Part shown: in pieces, positions 24,401 through 33,582 of the stretch
Layout: each line of letters opens with the position of its first letter
Numbering within the stretch: the first letter of the stretch is position 1
Assembly (NCBI GenBank): GCA_022822445.1
Contig: JAJEBR010000028.1
Coordinates: forward strand, 1-47,841
Reading direction: 5' to 3'
Source: Gemmatimonadota bacterium
Lineage (GTDB): Bacteria; Gemmatimonadota; Gemmatimonadetes; Longimicrobiales; Gaopeijiaceae
DNA length: 47,841 nucleotides
Position numbers and translations under genes: made by a program
The notes under the pieces: model-generated
Databases searched by the model: none
What the model was told of the DNA's origin: nothing
The model's input: only the letters and a program-made list of their open reading frames with translations

Positions 24401-25633
24401 GTGAGCTACGACAAACGCACCGTCAGGTCCTGGGTTCTCTACGACTTCGCGAACTCCATCTTCCCGGCGGTCGTCACGACGGCGGTGTTCCCGCAGTTCT
24501 ATGTGAACTTCGTCGTCAACGACGATGCGGGGCTGGGCGACCTCTGGTGGACGAGGGCGGTTGCGCTCTCCGCGCTGGTGGTCGCGTTCACCTCTCCGCT
24601 GCTGGGAGCGATCGCCGACCGGAGCGGCGTGCGCAAGAAGCTCTTCGCCTTCTACGTCGCCGTGTGCCTCACCGGCGTGGGACTGATGACGACGCTGGAA
24701 CCCGGCATGCTCGTGGCGGGGTTCCTCTTCTTCGTGATCGCCAACGTCGGCTTCGAGAGCGCGGCCGTCTTCTACAACGCCTACCTTCCCGACATCGCGC
24801 CGCCCGAACGGCTCGGGGAGGTGTCGGGGAGGGGCTTCGGCTGGGGCTACCTCGGGTCCGCGCTGGGGCTGCTGCTGGTGCTGCCCTTTGGCATGCGGGA
24901 ACAGTTCGAGCCCATATGGGTTGTCGTCATCGCCTTCTTCCTGATCTTCTCGATCCCCGCATTCCGGGTGCTCCCGGCGGACAGCCCGGGCCGGATGCGC
25001 GTGGGGCAGGCGGCCATTTCGGGGATCACCGAGCTGCTGGCGATCATCGGGGAGGTGTGGCGGATCCCCAACCTTCGCCGATTCCTCTTCGCCTACTTCT
25101 TCTACATCGACGGCGTTCTCACGATCATCGCGATGGCCGGGATCATCGCCGTCGGCACATTCGGCTTCACGACCCAGGGCGTCATCATCCTGTTCCTCAT
25201 CGTGCAGTTCTCGGCGATGGCCGGGGCGCTGACCATGGCCAGGCCGACCGACCGGCTGGGGCCGAAGAAGGTGCTGACAGGGGTGTTGATGATGTGGGTG
25301 GCCGCAGGCATCGCGGCGTACTTCATCCAGGGGCAGACCGCTTTCTACGTGCTGGCGATCGTGGCCGGGATCGGCCTGGGGACGGTGCAGTCCGCCAGCC
25401 GGGCGTTCATGGCGTCGCTGATTCCCGACGGGAGGGAGGCGCAGATGTTCGGTTTCTACGCCCTCTGCGGGAGGTCCTCCTCCGTACTCGGCCCGCTCCT
25501 CTTCGGGATGGTCGTCTACTCGGCCGGCGGGAACCAGCGCCCGGGCTTCCTGTTGCTGACCGGCTTCTTCGTGGTCGGTCTCCTGCTTCTGCAGCGGGTG
25601 AGGGATCCGAAGGCGCAGCCGAAAACCGTGTAG
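24401..25633 (+). CDS. MFS transporter, UMF1 (Atg22-like) type
   Basis: A 410-residue integral membrane protein with about twelve hydrophobic segments. The N-terminus RSWVLYDFANSIFPAVVTT is the hallmark of the UMF1 family related to yeast vacuolar Atg22. The segment SPLLGAIADRSGVRKKLF is the MFS loop motif between helices 2 and 3. The GTG start has AAGGAA eight bases upstream. Atg22 exports amino acids from the vacuole; bacterial substrates are not established. It is followed by the arsenite methyltransferase gene after about 95 bases, but nothing in the protein points to arsenic. Confidence 0.85.
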   Translation: MSYDKRTVRSWVLYDFANSIFPAVVTTAVFPQFYVNFVVNDDAGLGDLWWTRAVALSALVVAFTSPLLGAIADRSGVRKKLFAFYVAVCLTGVGLMTTLEPGMLVAGFLFFVIANVGFESAAVFYNAYLPDIAPPERLGEVSGRGFGWGYLGSALGLLLVLPFGMREQFEPIWVVVIAFFLIFSIPAFRVLPADSPGRMRVGQAAISGITELLAIIGEVWRIPNLRRFLFAYFFYIDGVLTIIAMAGIIAVGTFGFTTQGVIILFLIVQFSAMAGALTMARPTDRLGPKKVLTGVLMMWVAAGIAAYFIQGQTAFYVLAIVAGIGLGTVQSASRAFMASLIPDGREAQMFGFYALCGRSSSVLGPLLFGMVVYSAGGNQRPGFLLLTGFFVVGLLLLQRVRDPKAQPKTV

Positions 25634-25729
25634 ATTGCCTGTAGCCGCGCTCGCGGTGGGACAGTGGCGGCCCCGGCAGGGTTGTGGGGGGACGCCGGGA
25701 TGGAATGCGAACCGATATGGGAGGCCGGA

Positions 25730-26605
25730 ATGACCATGGATGCAACAGAAAGGCGCACGGCTGTGCGCGAACGCTATGCGAGGGCGGCGACCACGGGAGA
25801 GGGCTGCTGCGGGCCATCGGACTGCGGGGCGCCCGGAAGCGGTTCCGCTGTTGCTGCTGCAGCCGCGACCGCTACGTCGGTGGCCGAGGAGACCAGCTGC
25901 GCGGTCGGCTACAGCGAGAGCGAGCTGGCCAGCGTCCCGGAGGGTGCAAACCTCGGGCTGGGCTGCGGCAATCCGGTGGCGCTCGCCTCGCTTACCCCCG
26001 GCGAGACCGTGCTGGACCTCGGCTCCGGGGCGGGCTTCGACTGTTTTCTCGCCGCCGAGCGGGTGGGCCTGGAGGGACGGGTGATCGGGGTGGACATGAC
26101 CCCGGAGATGCTGGAGCGGGCCCGCGCCAACGCCCGCGAGGGCGGCTACGGGAACGTGGAGTTCCGCCTGGGCGAGATCGAAGCGCTGCCGGTGCCCGAC
26201 GGCGTGGTGGACATCGTGATCTCAAACTGTGTTCTCAACCTGTCAGCCAACCGCCCGCGCGTCCTGGCCGAGGCGATGCGCGTGTTGAAGCCGGGCGGCC
26301 GCTTGATGATCTCGGATCTGCTGTCGAACCGGGCGGTGCCGGACTTCATCGCCGCTTCGAAGGAATCGCTGGTGGGGTGCCTCCCCGTGCAGGTGACCGA
26401 GTACCGGGACGACCTGACCGCTGCGGGGTTCGTGCAGGTGGCCGTGGAGTTCGGGAAGCCCTACCCGTCGGAACACATCCTGGCCGACCCGCGGGTGGAG
26501 GCGGTGATCCGTCGCGAGCCGTGGCGGGAGGCCGAAGTGCGGGACTTCGTGGGGTCGATCCACGGCGGGGCCATCTCGGCCGCGAAGCCTGGGGACGATG
26601 AATAG
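25730..26605 (+). CDS. arsM: arsenite S-adenosylmethionine methyltransferase
   Basis: A 291-residue ArsM-type enzyme. GGGAGG lies five bases before the chosen ATG. The N-terminal part has Cys pairs (GCCGPSDCG) and the ArsM block SCAVGYSESELASVPEGANLG followed by GCGNPVALASL. The SAM-binding motif is VLDLGSGAGFDCFLAA. Arsenic-binding cysteines match the family: one in the ETSCAVGYS segment, ISNCVLNLS (middle) and SLVGCLPVQ (C-terminal third). It methylates As(III) to methylated species in the cytoplasm, a detoxification step. No ArsR, ArsC or ArsP gene lies nearby, so control may be distant. Confidence 0.9.
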   Translation: MTMDATERRTAVRERYARAATTGEGCCGPSDCGAPGSGSAVAAAAATATSVAEETSCAVGYSESELASVPEGANLGLGCGNPVALASLTPGETVLDLGSGAGFDCFLAAERVGLEGRVIGVDMTPEMLERARANAREGGYGNVEFRLGEIEALPVPDGVVDIVISNCVLNLSANRPRVLAEAMRVLKPGGRLMISDLLSNRAVPDFIAASKESLVGCLPVQVTEYRDDLTAAGFVQVAVEFGKPYPSEHILADPRVEAVIRREPWREAEVRDFVGSIHGGAISAAKPGDDE

Positions 26606-26680
26606 AGGACGGAGCCGCGACGTACCGCCCGCGTGGCCGGCCCCGCCGTCAATGACCAACGACACCGAAAGGAACCCACC

Positions 26681-27547
26681 GTGCTGAACCGAGCCTTCAT
26701 CGCCGCCGCCGCAATATTCTTCGCCGGGTGCGCCTCCGGACGATCCGCTCCCGGCGAACCCGGTCCGGCTGGCGTTTCTTACAGATACGAGGTCCCGTCG
26801 CCTCCGACGGCCACCTACCGGTTGGCCGATACGATCACCATGATCATGACCATGCCCGACGGCGAAACGGACATGGCCATGTCATCCGCCAGTACGATTG
26901 AATTGACCTTTGCGGCGGATTCCGGCGGCGTGCGCGCCAGCGGTACCGTGTCGGACTTCTCGTCCTCGATGGCCAGTACGATGATGGGCAACACGGATAT
27001 TGGCTGGGGCGACGTGTCCGGCGATCTCGTGTTTGTCATCGGCCCGCTGGGCGATGTGGAGATGGTATCAACGCCGGAGGTCGCGGCCGCCGAAGTCCCG
27101 ATACCGATGCCCTTCGCGTTCAACGCGCAGGAGCTGTTTCCGCGCTTTCCCGACCGTCCCCTGCAACCCGGCGATACGTGGGCCGACACGGTGAACGCAT
27201 CGGTGGACCTGGCGGCGCTCGGTGTGCCGGTTCCGGCAGGCGGGATCGGGGGCGACCCTGCCATCTACAGCTACACCCTCGTTGGAGACACCCTGGTCGA
27301 TGGCCGTACGCTACGGAAGATCACGGTGACCAACGTCGTGAGCGTGCAACCCACGGTGGAAGAGGCCGGCCTGGAGATGGCCATGGACATCGTCGCCACG
27401 GTGGACGGGTTCATTCTCTGGGACGCCGAGCGTGGACTCGTCGCCGCCGTGGACCTCGTCCGCACCACGGACGGTACGATGTCGATGATGGGCATGTCGA
27501 TCCACATGACGACGGCCGGACCGTCGAAGCTGCGACTGGTGAACTGA
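26681..27547 (+). CDS. hypothetical lipoprotein (DUF6263-like?)
   Basis: A 288-residue lipoprotein: GTG start with AAAGGAA upstream and lipobox AIFFAGCASG. The mature part is rich in beta-strands, with many Met residues (MIMTMPDGETDMAMS, MSMMGMSIHM). It shows repeating pairs such as FPRFPDRPLQPGDTW, followed by VDLAALGVPVPAGG and YTLVGDTLVDGRTLRKI. The phrase order (outer-leaf strands, LQPGDTW, then DGRTL) resembles secreted lipoproteins of the DUF6263 kind, but I am not sure. It is probably a lipid-bound envelope protein. It stands between arsM and the LVIVD gene with 62 bases to the latter. Confidence 0.65.
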   Translation: MLNRAFIAAAAIFFAGCASGRSAPGEPGPAGVSYRYEVPSPPTATYRLADTITMIMTMPDGETDMAMSSASTIELTFAADSGGVRASGTVSDFSSSMASTMMGNTDIGWGDVSGDLVFVIGPLGDVEMVSTPEVAAAEVPIPMPFAFNAQELFPRFPDRPLQPGDTWADTVNASVDLAALGVPVPAGGIGGDPAIYSYTLVGDTLVDGRTLRKITVTNVVSVQPTVEEAGLEMAMDIVATVDGFILWDAERGLVAAVDLVRTTDGTMSMMGMSIHMTTAGPSKLRLVN

Positions 27548-27609
27548 TCGGGGGTCCGCACCACCGACCCTGCCAGAACGAAACCCGTGCGACAAGGAGT
27601 GCGTGCAGA

Positions 27610-29985
27610 ATGAACCTGGTGAACGATATGAAGACGGTATTCGGCGTTTTTCTTCCTGCCCTTGCCCTCGTTGGCCTGTACCCGGCCAGCTCGCAGGCGC
27701 AGGGCTACGGAAGAGCGGTTGCGGTGGCCGGCGGGGAGGTGGTGGTCGGGTTTCCGAATTGCGGCGGTGCGACCGGAGGCTGCGTCTACACCTACGCGAA
27801 GAACGGTGGGGAGTGGACGGAGACGGGCGCCATCATGAATCCGGATGCGGCTGTGGGTGGCGGGTTCGGCACGAGCGTGGCCGCGGCGGGAGGGCGCCTG
27901 CTGGTGGTTGCGGCGAATTCGAACGATGGAGAGACCGGTCGGATCCATGTCTTTTCCAGGACGGCGGATGGCTGGACCCCGGCGGGCACGGTTGTTCCGG
28001 AAGGTCTCCCGGAGGGTGCGCAATTGGGCAACGTGGTGCTGAACGGGGACCTGGCCGCGGTAGCCGCATCGCTGCCCCGGGAGCCGAACGCTCTCCCGGT
28101 CGATGGCGTGGTTCTGGTCTTCCGGGACACCGGCGACGGGTGGGTGCAGGAAGCCCTGCTGGAGTCCCCCTTCAGCCGGCTGTCCCGCTTCGGGCGCTCG
28201 CTCGCCCTGGGAGACGAGATGCTGGTGATCGGCGCATCGCGCGCCGGGCCGCTCGCGGGTGCGGTTTTCGTCTATGAGCCCGGTCCGGATGGCTGGAGCG
28301 CGACGGGCGAACTTCCGAACCCGGACGGCCCGGCCTCCTTCTTCGGTGCTGCGGTGGCTTCGACGAGCGACCGCATCCTCGTCTCGGCGGGCAACCCGTC
28401 GTTACATCCCGGTCGAGTCATCGCCTTCGAGCGCGATGGCGACGGGTGGGCCGAGAGCGCCCGCGTGCAGGCGCCCGACGCCGCTCCCCAGGACCGCTTC
28501 GGCGCCACGCTGACCACCGACGGCGCCACCGTGTGGGTGGGCGCGCCGGGTGTGGACGGTCAACGGGGCGCGATCTTCGAGCTGGCCCTGGACGGGTCCG
28601 GCCCGGGAGCGGTTCAGAGGGTGCGCGGCGGGTCGGACGGCTCGCAGCTGGGGGGGCGGCTCGCCTACGGGGGCGGGGTGCTCGTTGCCGGCAATCCCGG
28701 TGCCGACAACGGCATGGGCAACGCGCTCATCCTGGATGGCGGCCCGGGCAGCTGGTCCGAGGGCTCCACCGTCTTCAAGGATGTGCTCGAGATCGAGCCG
28801 GTGCTGGGCGGCGAGGTCGCCTGCGCCGACGGCGGAGCCACCGTCTTCGGCTGCAACGAAGTGGATCTCGTGGCCTACATGCCGGTGTCGCAGCTGGGCG
28901 GTGACCGCGGGGTGCGCGTCAACGACATCTGGGGCTGGACCGACCCGGAGACCAACCGGGACTACGCCATCGTGGGCCGGACCGATGGCACCTCGTTCGT
29001 CGATGTCACCGACCCGCCCAACCCGTTCCTCGTCGGGAACCTCCCCAGGACGGAGGGTGCGCCGACCTCGAGCTGGCGGGACATGAAGGTGTACAGCAAC
29101 CACGTGTACATCGTCTCCGACGGGGCGCCCGAGCACGGCATGCAGGTCCTGGACCTGACGAGGCTGCGGGAGTACGACGGGGAGCCGCTGGAGCTCACCG
29201 TGGACGCGCACTACGACCTCGTCAGCGCCGTGCACAATATCGTGATCAACGAGGAGACCGGCTTCGCGTACGCGGTCGGGGCGGGTGCCGGCGGCGAGAG
29301 CTGCGGCGGCGGCCTCCACATGATCGACATCCGCGACCCGAAGAATCCGACCTTCGCCGGCTGCTTCGCCGACGAGAGGACGGGCAGATCGGGCACGGGG
29401 TATTCGCACGACGCCCAGTGCGTCGTCTATCGCGGACCCGATTCGGAGCACCACGGCAAGGAGATCTGCTTCGGCTCCAACGAGACCGGCCTCAGCATCG
29501 CCGACGTCTCCGACAAGGAGAACCCCATCGCGCTCTCGGTGGCGGAGTACCCCAACGTCGGCTACACGCACCAGGGCTGGCTGACCGAAGACCAGGCCTG
29601 GTTCTACATGAACGACGAGCTGGACGAGACCGGCGGTCAGGTGTCGAACACCCGCACCCTCATCTACGATGTCGCGGACCTCGACGAACCGATCCTGGTC
29701 AGGGAGTACTTCTCCGACAACACCTCCAGCGACCACAACCTGTACATCGTGGGCGACCTGATGTACCAGTCGAACTACAACAGCGGCCTGCGCGTCTTCG
29801 ACATCACGGATCGGGAGAATCCGCGCCCGGCGGGCTTCTTCGACACCGTCCCGGGCGAGGACTTTCCGGCCATGAACGGGTCGTGGAGCAACTACCCGTT
29901 CTTCGAGTCGGGGATCGTCGTGGTGACGTCGGGGGGCGAGGGGTTGTTCGTGGTGAGGTACAAGGGGAGGCGGCCGATCTCGTAG
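27610..29985 (+). CDS. choice-of-anchor B (LVIVD-repeat) exported protein, copy 2
   Basis: A 791-residue exported protein, paralogous over its full length to 17860-20259. AAGGAG lies about ten bases before the ATG and the signal peptide ends near YPASSQAQG. The N-terminal half carries FG-GAP-like blades (FGTSVAAAGGRLLVVAA, FGRSLALGDEMLVIGAS, FGATLTTDGATVWVGAP). The C-terminal half has LVIVD repeats (VNDIWGWTDPETNRDYAIVG, FVDVTDPPNPFLVGNLP, HMIDIRDPKNPTFAGCF, LRVFDITDRENPRPAGFF). The C-terminal halves are much closer than the N-terminal halves. A strong hairpin follows the stop. Confidence 0.85.
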   Translation: MNLVNDMKTVFGVFLPALALVGLYPASSQAQGYGRAVAVAGGEVVVGFPNCGGATGGCVYTYAKNGGEWTETGAIMNPDAAVGGGFGTSVAAAGGRLLVVAANSNDGETGRIHVFSRTADGWTPAGTVVPEGLPEGAQLGNVVLNGDLAAVAASLPREPNALPVDGVVLVFRDTGDGWVQEALLESPFSRLSRFGRSLALGDEMLVIGASRAGPLAGAVFVYEPGPDGWSATGELPNPDGPASFFGAAVASTSDRILVSAGNPSLHPGRVIAFERDGDGWAESARVQAPDAAPQDRFGATLTTDGATVWVGAPGVDGQRGAIFELALDGSGPGAVQRVRGGSDGSQLGGRLAYGGGVLVAGNPGADNGMGNALILDGGPGSWSEGSTVFKDVLEIEPVLGGEVACADGGATVFGCNEVDLVAYMPVSQLGGDRGVRVNDIWGWTDPETNRDYAIVGRTDGTSFVDVTDPPNPFLVGNLPRTEGAPTSSWRDMKVYSNHVYIVSDGAPEHGMQVLDLTRLREYDGEPLELTVDAHYDLVSAVHNIVINEETGFAYAVGAGAGGESCGGGLHMIDIRDPKNPTFAGCFADERTGRSGTGYSHDAQCVVYRGPDSEHHGKEICFGSNETGLSIADVSDKENPIALSVAEYPNVGYTHQGWLTEDQAWFYMNDELDETGGQVSNTRTLIYDVADLDEPILVREYFSDNTSSDHNLYIVGDLMYQSNYNSGLRVFDITDRENPRPAGFFDTVPGEDFPAMNGSWSNYPFFESGIVVVTSGGEGLFVVRYKGRRPIS

Positions 29986-29990
29986 GAGGC

Positions 29991-30009
29991 CCGCCGGGGG
30001 CTCCGGCGG
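29991..30009 (+). terminator. terminator-like hairpin after LVIVD copy 2
   Basis: CCGCCGG-GGGCT-CCGGCGG forms a perfect 7-bp stem with a 5-base loop, five bases after the stop codon. There is no T-tract. Confidence 0.5.
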
Positions 30010-30034
30010 CGCAGGGGCACTTCGCAGACGGGGT

Positions 30035-30111
30035 GCGCGCAACAGATTCTGGTGCGCAGAGTCTTTGCACGGGGGATTTTCGGAGGTCGCGCACCGGTTT
30101 TCGTTGCGCGC
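30035..30111. promoter_or_regulatory. nested inverted repeats upstream of toxin-antitoxin operon
   Basis: Outer arms GCGCGCAAC (30035-30043) and GTTGCGCGC (30103-30111) enclose inner arms GGTGCGC (30051-30057) and GCGCACC (30089-30095). Another GGTGCGC overlaps the outer left arm at 30032-30038. Sites of this kind upstream of an HTH antitoxin usually serve autorepression. The promoter itself is not identified. Confidence 0.45.
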
Positions 30112-30138
30112 GCTGCTTGCCACCGCTACGTTTCCGTC

Positions 30139-30513
30139 ATGAGCCAACCCGCAACCACCGCCATCGAGACCCCCGACCGACGCACTGCCAGGGCCCAGAG
30201 CCACCTGAAGACGATCCGGGCCGGGGTGGGCTCCAACCGGGCCGTTGCGGCGGTGCTGGGAGTCTCGCATTCGCAGGTGACGCGCTGGCGGCAGGGCCAG
30301 CGCCCCGACCGCGCGAACGCCGACCGGCTGGCCGGACTGGCCCTGGTGGTCGAGATGCTGCTCCGGTGGCTGGACGCCGACCTCGTCGAGGAGTGGCTCA
30401 CCGGAGCGAACGCCCACCTCGATGGCGCCACGCCTTCGTACTTCATCCGGCACAGCCGACTGGCGGAGGTGGTCGGAGCGGTGGAGGCGATGAAGACCGG
30501 TGTCTTTGCCTGA
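30139..30513 (+). CDS. Xre/MbcA/ParS-type antitoxin of RES toxin
   Basis: A 124-residue antitoxin. A helix-turn-helix is visible in GSNRAVAAVLGVSHSQVTRW (about residues 34-53). The C-terminal half (EMLLRWLDADLVEEWLTGAN, then PSYFIRHSRLAEVVGAVEAM) has the arrangement of MbcA/ParS/Xre antitoxin domains that cover the RES toxin active site. It lies 15 bases upstream of the RES-domain gene, in the usual antitoxin-first order. It would neutralise the toxin and repress its own promoter, probably through the inverted repeats at 30035-30111. Confidence 0.8.
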   Translation: MSQPATTAIETPDRRTARAQSHLKTIRAGVGSNRAVAAVLGVSHSQVTRWRQGQRPDRANADRLAGLALVVEMLLRWLDADLVEEWLTGANAHLDGATPSYFIRHSRLAEVVGAVEAMKTGVFA

Positions 30514-30528
30514 TCGGTATCGCTGACC

Positions 30529-31092
30529 GTGGCCCTCTTCTGGCGCGTGTTCCCCTGGGACCCCGATGTCAACGAGGGAAACCTGTTTTCTCCGTCCTAC
30601 ATCCCCCCGGCTACCGGCCGCGGCCGTTTCGACCTGCCCGCGGCCTGTTCGCCCGTGCTCTACGTGGCCGAGTCACCGGAGTACGCGATCGCGGAGGCCA
30701 TTCAGCCGTGGCGCAATCGCCCCCTGCGCAGGCCGCACCTGCTGCGGGCAGGTCGTCCCCTGGCGCTGGTCGGGGTCCAGCTGGAGCCGGATGAATCGTC
30801 GAGGCTGCTGGACCTCTGCAATCCGCGCACATTGCAGCGCCACCGCCTGAAGCCCGACCGAATCGCGTCGCGTCGCCGCCGGACGACGCAGCCCATCGCC
30901 GCGTCCGCCTGGGACGGCGGTTACGCGGGGTTGCGCTGGTGGTCGAGCTTCCGCGGCGACTGGCACGGCGCCGTCCTTTTCATGGAACGCGTGCGGCGTG
31001 GTCTGCACTTCGGCGAACCGGAGGTCGTTTCAGGCGATAGCCCCGCACTGCAGGAGGCCGCGGGCGTGCTTGGAATCACGCTGGAGATCTGA
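30529..31092 (+). CDS. RES-domain toxin
   Basis: A 187-residue RES-family protein starting at GTG 30529. The conserved residues that name the family are seen: Arg in ALFWRVFP, Glu in VLYVAESPEYAIAEAI and Ser in GLRWWSSFRGDWHG. Characterised RES toxins (ParT, MbcT) modify or degrade NAD+ or a nucleotide-synthesis enzyme and stop growth. Together with the preceding antitoxin it forms a type II pair. The SLC13 permease gene begins 25 bases later, possibly on the same transcript but unlikely to be functionally linked. Confidence 0.82.
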   Translation: MALFWRVFPWDPDVNEGNLFSPSYIPPATGRGRFDLPAACSPVLYVAESPEYAIAEAIQPWRNRPLRRPHLLRAGRPLALVGVQLEPDESSRLLDLCNPRTLQRHRLKPDRIASRRRRTTQPIAASAWDGGYAGLRWWSSFRGDWHGAVLFMERVRRGLHFGEPEVVSGDSPALQEAAGVLGITLEI

Positions 31093-31117
31093 GGATGCCG
31101 CCGTCCCGGAGACTCGG

Positions 31118-33472
31118 TTGCTGACGGCGGAACTCGTTCTCGTCCTGGCGGTTCTGGTGGTCGACATCGCCCTCTTCATGCACGGGCGACTCCGAATGGA
31201 CCTGATCGCGCTCCTCACGCTCGCGTTCCTTGCCGTGACCGGACTCATAGGGCCGGCCGAGGCACTCGCCGGGTTCTCCAATCCGGCCGTCGTGACCGTC
31301 TGGGCCGTTTTCGTGCTGAGCGGGGGACTCGCGCACACCGGCATCGCCAGCCTGGTCGGTCGACAGGTCATACGCTTTGCGGGCGGAAGCGAGGCCCGCA
31401 TCATCCTGGTCATCATGGCGACCGCCGGCGTGGCGTCCGCATTCATGAACAATGTGGGCGTGGCCGCGATCCTCCTGCCTGTCATCATGGATCTCTCCAG
31501 AGAGACCCGCATCCCGCCCTCGAGGCTCCTTCTGCCACTCGCGTACGCCTGCCTCCTGGGTGGATTGACCACCCTCATCGGCACCCCACCGAACATTCTC
31601 GTCGCGGAGGCACTCCGAGACGAGGGTCTTGAGCCGTTTGGACTCTTCGACTATTCGCCGGTGGGACTGCTCGTGATGGGGGCGGGGTTCGTCTTCATCA
31701 TCGCGGCCGTCCCCAGGCTGTTGCCGAAGCGCCGCATCGGGGTCGAGGGTTCCGAAGGAGACGGAGAACGGGTTCTCCCGGACATCTACGGGCTGAATGA
31801 GCGGTTCATCATCCTGAGACTGCCGGAGGCTTCGCCCCTTGCCGGAAAGAGCCTCGGCGAAATCCGGCTCGGGTCCGTGGCCGGACTTCAGGCCATCACC
31901 GTCATCCGTGACGGGCGGCCCCGACCCTCGCCCGGCCCCGGCTTCCGTCTCCGGGCGGGAGACCGAATCGTGGCTCAGGGGCCCGTGGATCGCCTGGACC
32001 AGCTGCGCGAGAACTCCGCGCTCGATATCGAGGAAGAGGGAGCGGAACTGGGCGTAAGGGTGCTGGACTCTCCCGAATTCGAAATCGCGGAGATCGGGGT
32101 ACCCGGCGGCTCCGAGCTGACGGGACGCACGCTCCGCGACGTGGACTTCTCCGTCCGTTTCGGGGTTCGCGTGATGTCGATCCGGCGCGACGGGATGTCC
32201 CTGCCGGCTCCCCTTCAGGACCTGCCTCTTCAGCCGGCCGACACACTGCTGGTCCAGGGCCCGCCGGACAGGGTCGAGGATCTGGGCGCATGTGAGGAAC
32301 TGACCGTTGCGCCCGCCGACCACATCGACCTCTACAACCTCCAGGACGAGCTGTTCGCGGTTCGGGTGCCCCGCGACTCCTTCCTGGCGGGTCAGACGCT
32401 GAAGGAATGCGGATTGGGCGCCGCTCTGGGCCTGTGGGTGATCAGCATCCTTCGCGAAGGCCGGATGATCGAGATGCCGGAGCCCGGCGAACACCTGCAG
32501 GCAGGAGACCTGCTGGTTGTGAGAGGCCGGCCCGAAGGGTTGCACGCACTGAAGGGGATTCGAGAGCTAGAGGTCGAGGGCAAGGGGGAGGGAGAGAGTC
32601 CCACGCTCGAAACCGAGCAGATCGGGATCGCCGAGGTCGTCCTTTCACCCCATACGAGACTCGTGGGGCAAACCCTCCGCCAGCTCAGCTTCCGCAGGAA
32701 GTACGGGCTGATGGTGCTCGCGATCTGGCGCGAGGGACGGCCCCATGGAACCGGACTCCGGGACCTGCCGCTGCGCTCCGGTGACGCTCTGCTCGTTCAC
32801 GGGCCTCGCGAGAACCTCCGCGTCCTCGCCTCCGATCCGAACTTCCTCGTTCTGACCGAGGGTGTGCAGACGCCACCCCGGCGTCGGAAGGCGCCGGTCG
32901 CGGCCCTGATCCTCGGCCTCACGCTGGGGCCCGTCCTGCTGGGGTGGCTGCCGATCTCCATCGCGGCCGTGGGAGGCGCCGCCCTGATGGTCCTTTTCGG
33001 GTGTCTGACCATGGAGGAGGCCTACCGCTCCATCGAGTGGCAGGCCGTATTCCTGATCGCCGGGATGCTCCCCCTGGGGGTGGCGCTGCAGGACGCGGGC
33101 GCTTCGGCGCTCCTTGCGGAGGCGGTTGTCAGGACGGCCGGGGAGTTCGGACCCCTCGCCGCCATGGGCACCCTGTTCCTCGTTACCTCTCTGGCGACCC
33201 AGGTCATCCCGACGGCGGCTCTCGTGGTCCTCATGTCACCCATCGTGCTGGGCACGGCGGAAAGCCTGGGCATCTCCCCCTACCCGCTGATGATGGCCAC
33301 GGCGATGGCCGCATCGGCAAGCTTCGCCAGCCCGGTCTCCCATCCCGCGAACGTTCTCGTCATGGGACCCGGCGGTTACCGGTTCACCGACTACCTGCGC
33401 GTGGGACTGCCCCTGACCGCCGTCGTGTTCGCGGTGGTCATGCTCGTGACCCCGATCTTCTGGCCCTTCTGA
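31118..33472 (+). CDS. SLC13/DASS permease with four RCK_C (TrkA-C) domains
   Basis: A 784-residue membrane protein, start taken at TTG 31118 because GGAG lies six bases upstream and it precedes the first membrane helix. The N-terminal helices (about residues 1-210) include VTVWAVFVLSGGLAHTG and the DASS-type GLTTLIGTPPNILVAE. A cytosolic loop of about 330 residues follows with four RCK_C-like domains (for example SPLAGKSLGEIRL, SELTGRTLRDVDF, SFLAGQTLKECGL and TRLVGQTLRQLSF). The second set of helices has ATQVIPTAALVVLMSPI and SASFASPVSHPANVLVMGPG. It probably imports anions such as carboxylates or sulfate with sodium. Two RCK_C domains are the more usual number. Confidence 0.85.
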   Translation: MLTAELVLVLAVLVVDIALFMHGRLRMDLIALLTLAFLAVTGLIGPAEALAGFSNPAVVTVWAVFVLSGGLAHTGIASLVGRQVIRFAGGSEARIILVIMATAGVASAFMNNVGVAAILLPVIMDLSRETRIPPSRLLLPLAYACLLGGLTTLIGTPPNILVAEALRDEGLEPFGLFDYSPVGLLVMGAGFVFIIAAVPRLLPKRRIGVEGSEGDGERVLPDIYGLNERFIILRLPEASPLAGKSLGEIRLGSVAGLQAITVIRDGRPRPSPGPGFRLRAGDRIVAQGPVDRLDQLRENSALDIEEEGAELGVRVLDSPEFEIAEIGVPGGSELTGRTLRDVDFSVRFGVRVMSIRRDGMSLPAPLQDLPLQPADTLLVQGPPDRVEDLGACEELTVAPADHIDLYNLQDELFAVRVPRDSFLAGQTLKECGLGAALGLWVISILREGRMIEMPEPGEHLQAGDLLVVRGRPEGLHALKGIRELEVEGKGEGESPTLETEQIGIAEVVLSPHTRLVGQTLRQLSFRRKYGLMVLAIWREGRPHGTGLRDLPLRSGDALLVHGPRENLRVLASDPNFLVLTEGVQTPPRRRKAPVAALILGLTLGPVLLGWLPISIAAVGGAALMVLFGCLTMEEAYRSIEWQAVFLIAGMLPLGVALQDAGASALLAEAVVRTAGEFGPLAAMGTLFLVTSLATQVIPTAALVVLMSPIVLGTAESLGISPYPLMMATAMAASASFASPVSHPANVLVMGPGGYRFTDYLRVGLPLTAVVFAVVMLVTPIFWPF

Positions 33473-33582
33473 CGCACCGGGTTTCGCTGTTCGATTCCCG
33501 CCCGGCACTGTACCTTGACACGCGGTCGCGCCAACGGCGCGCTCGCGCACCAGAAACCACCCCAACAGGAAGAGATGCACGC

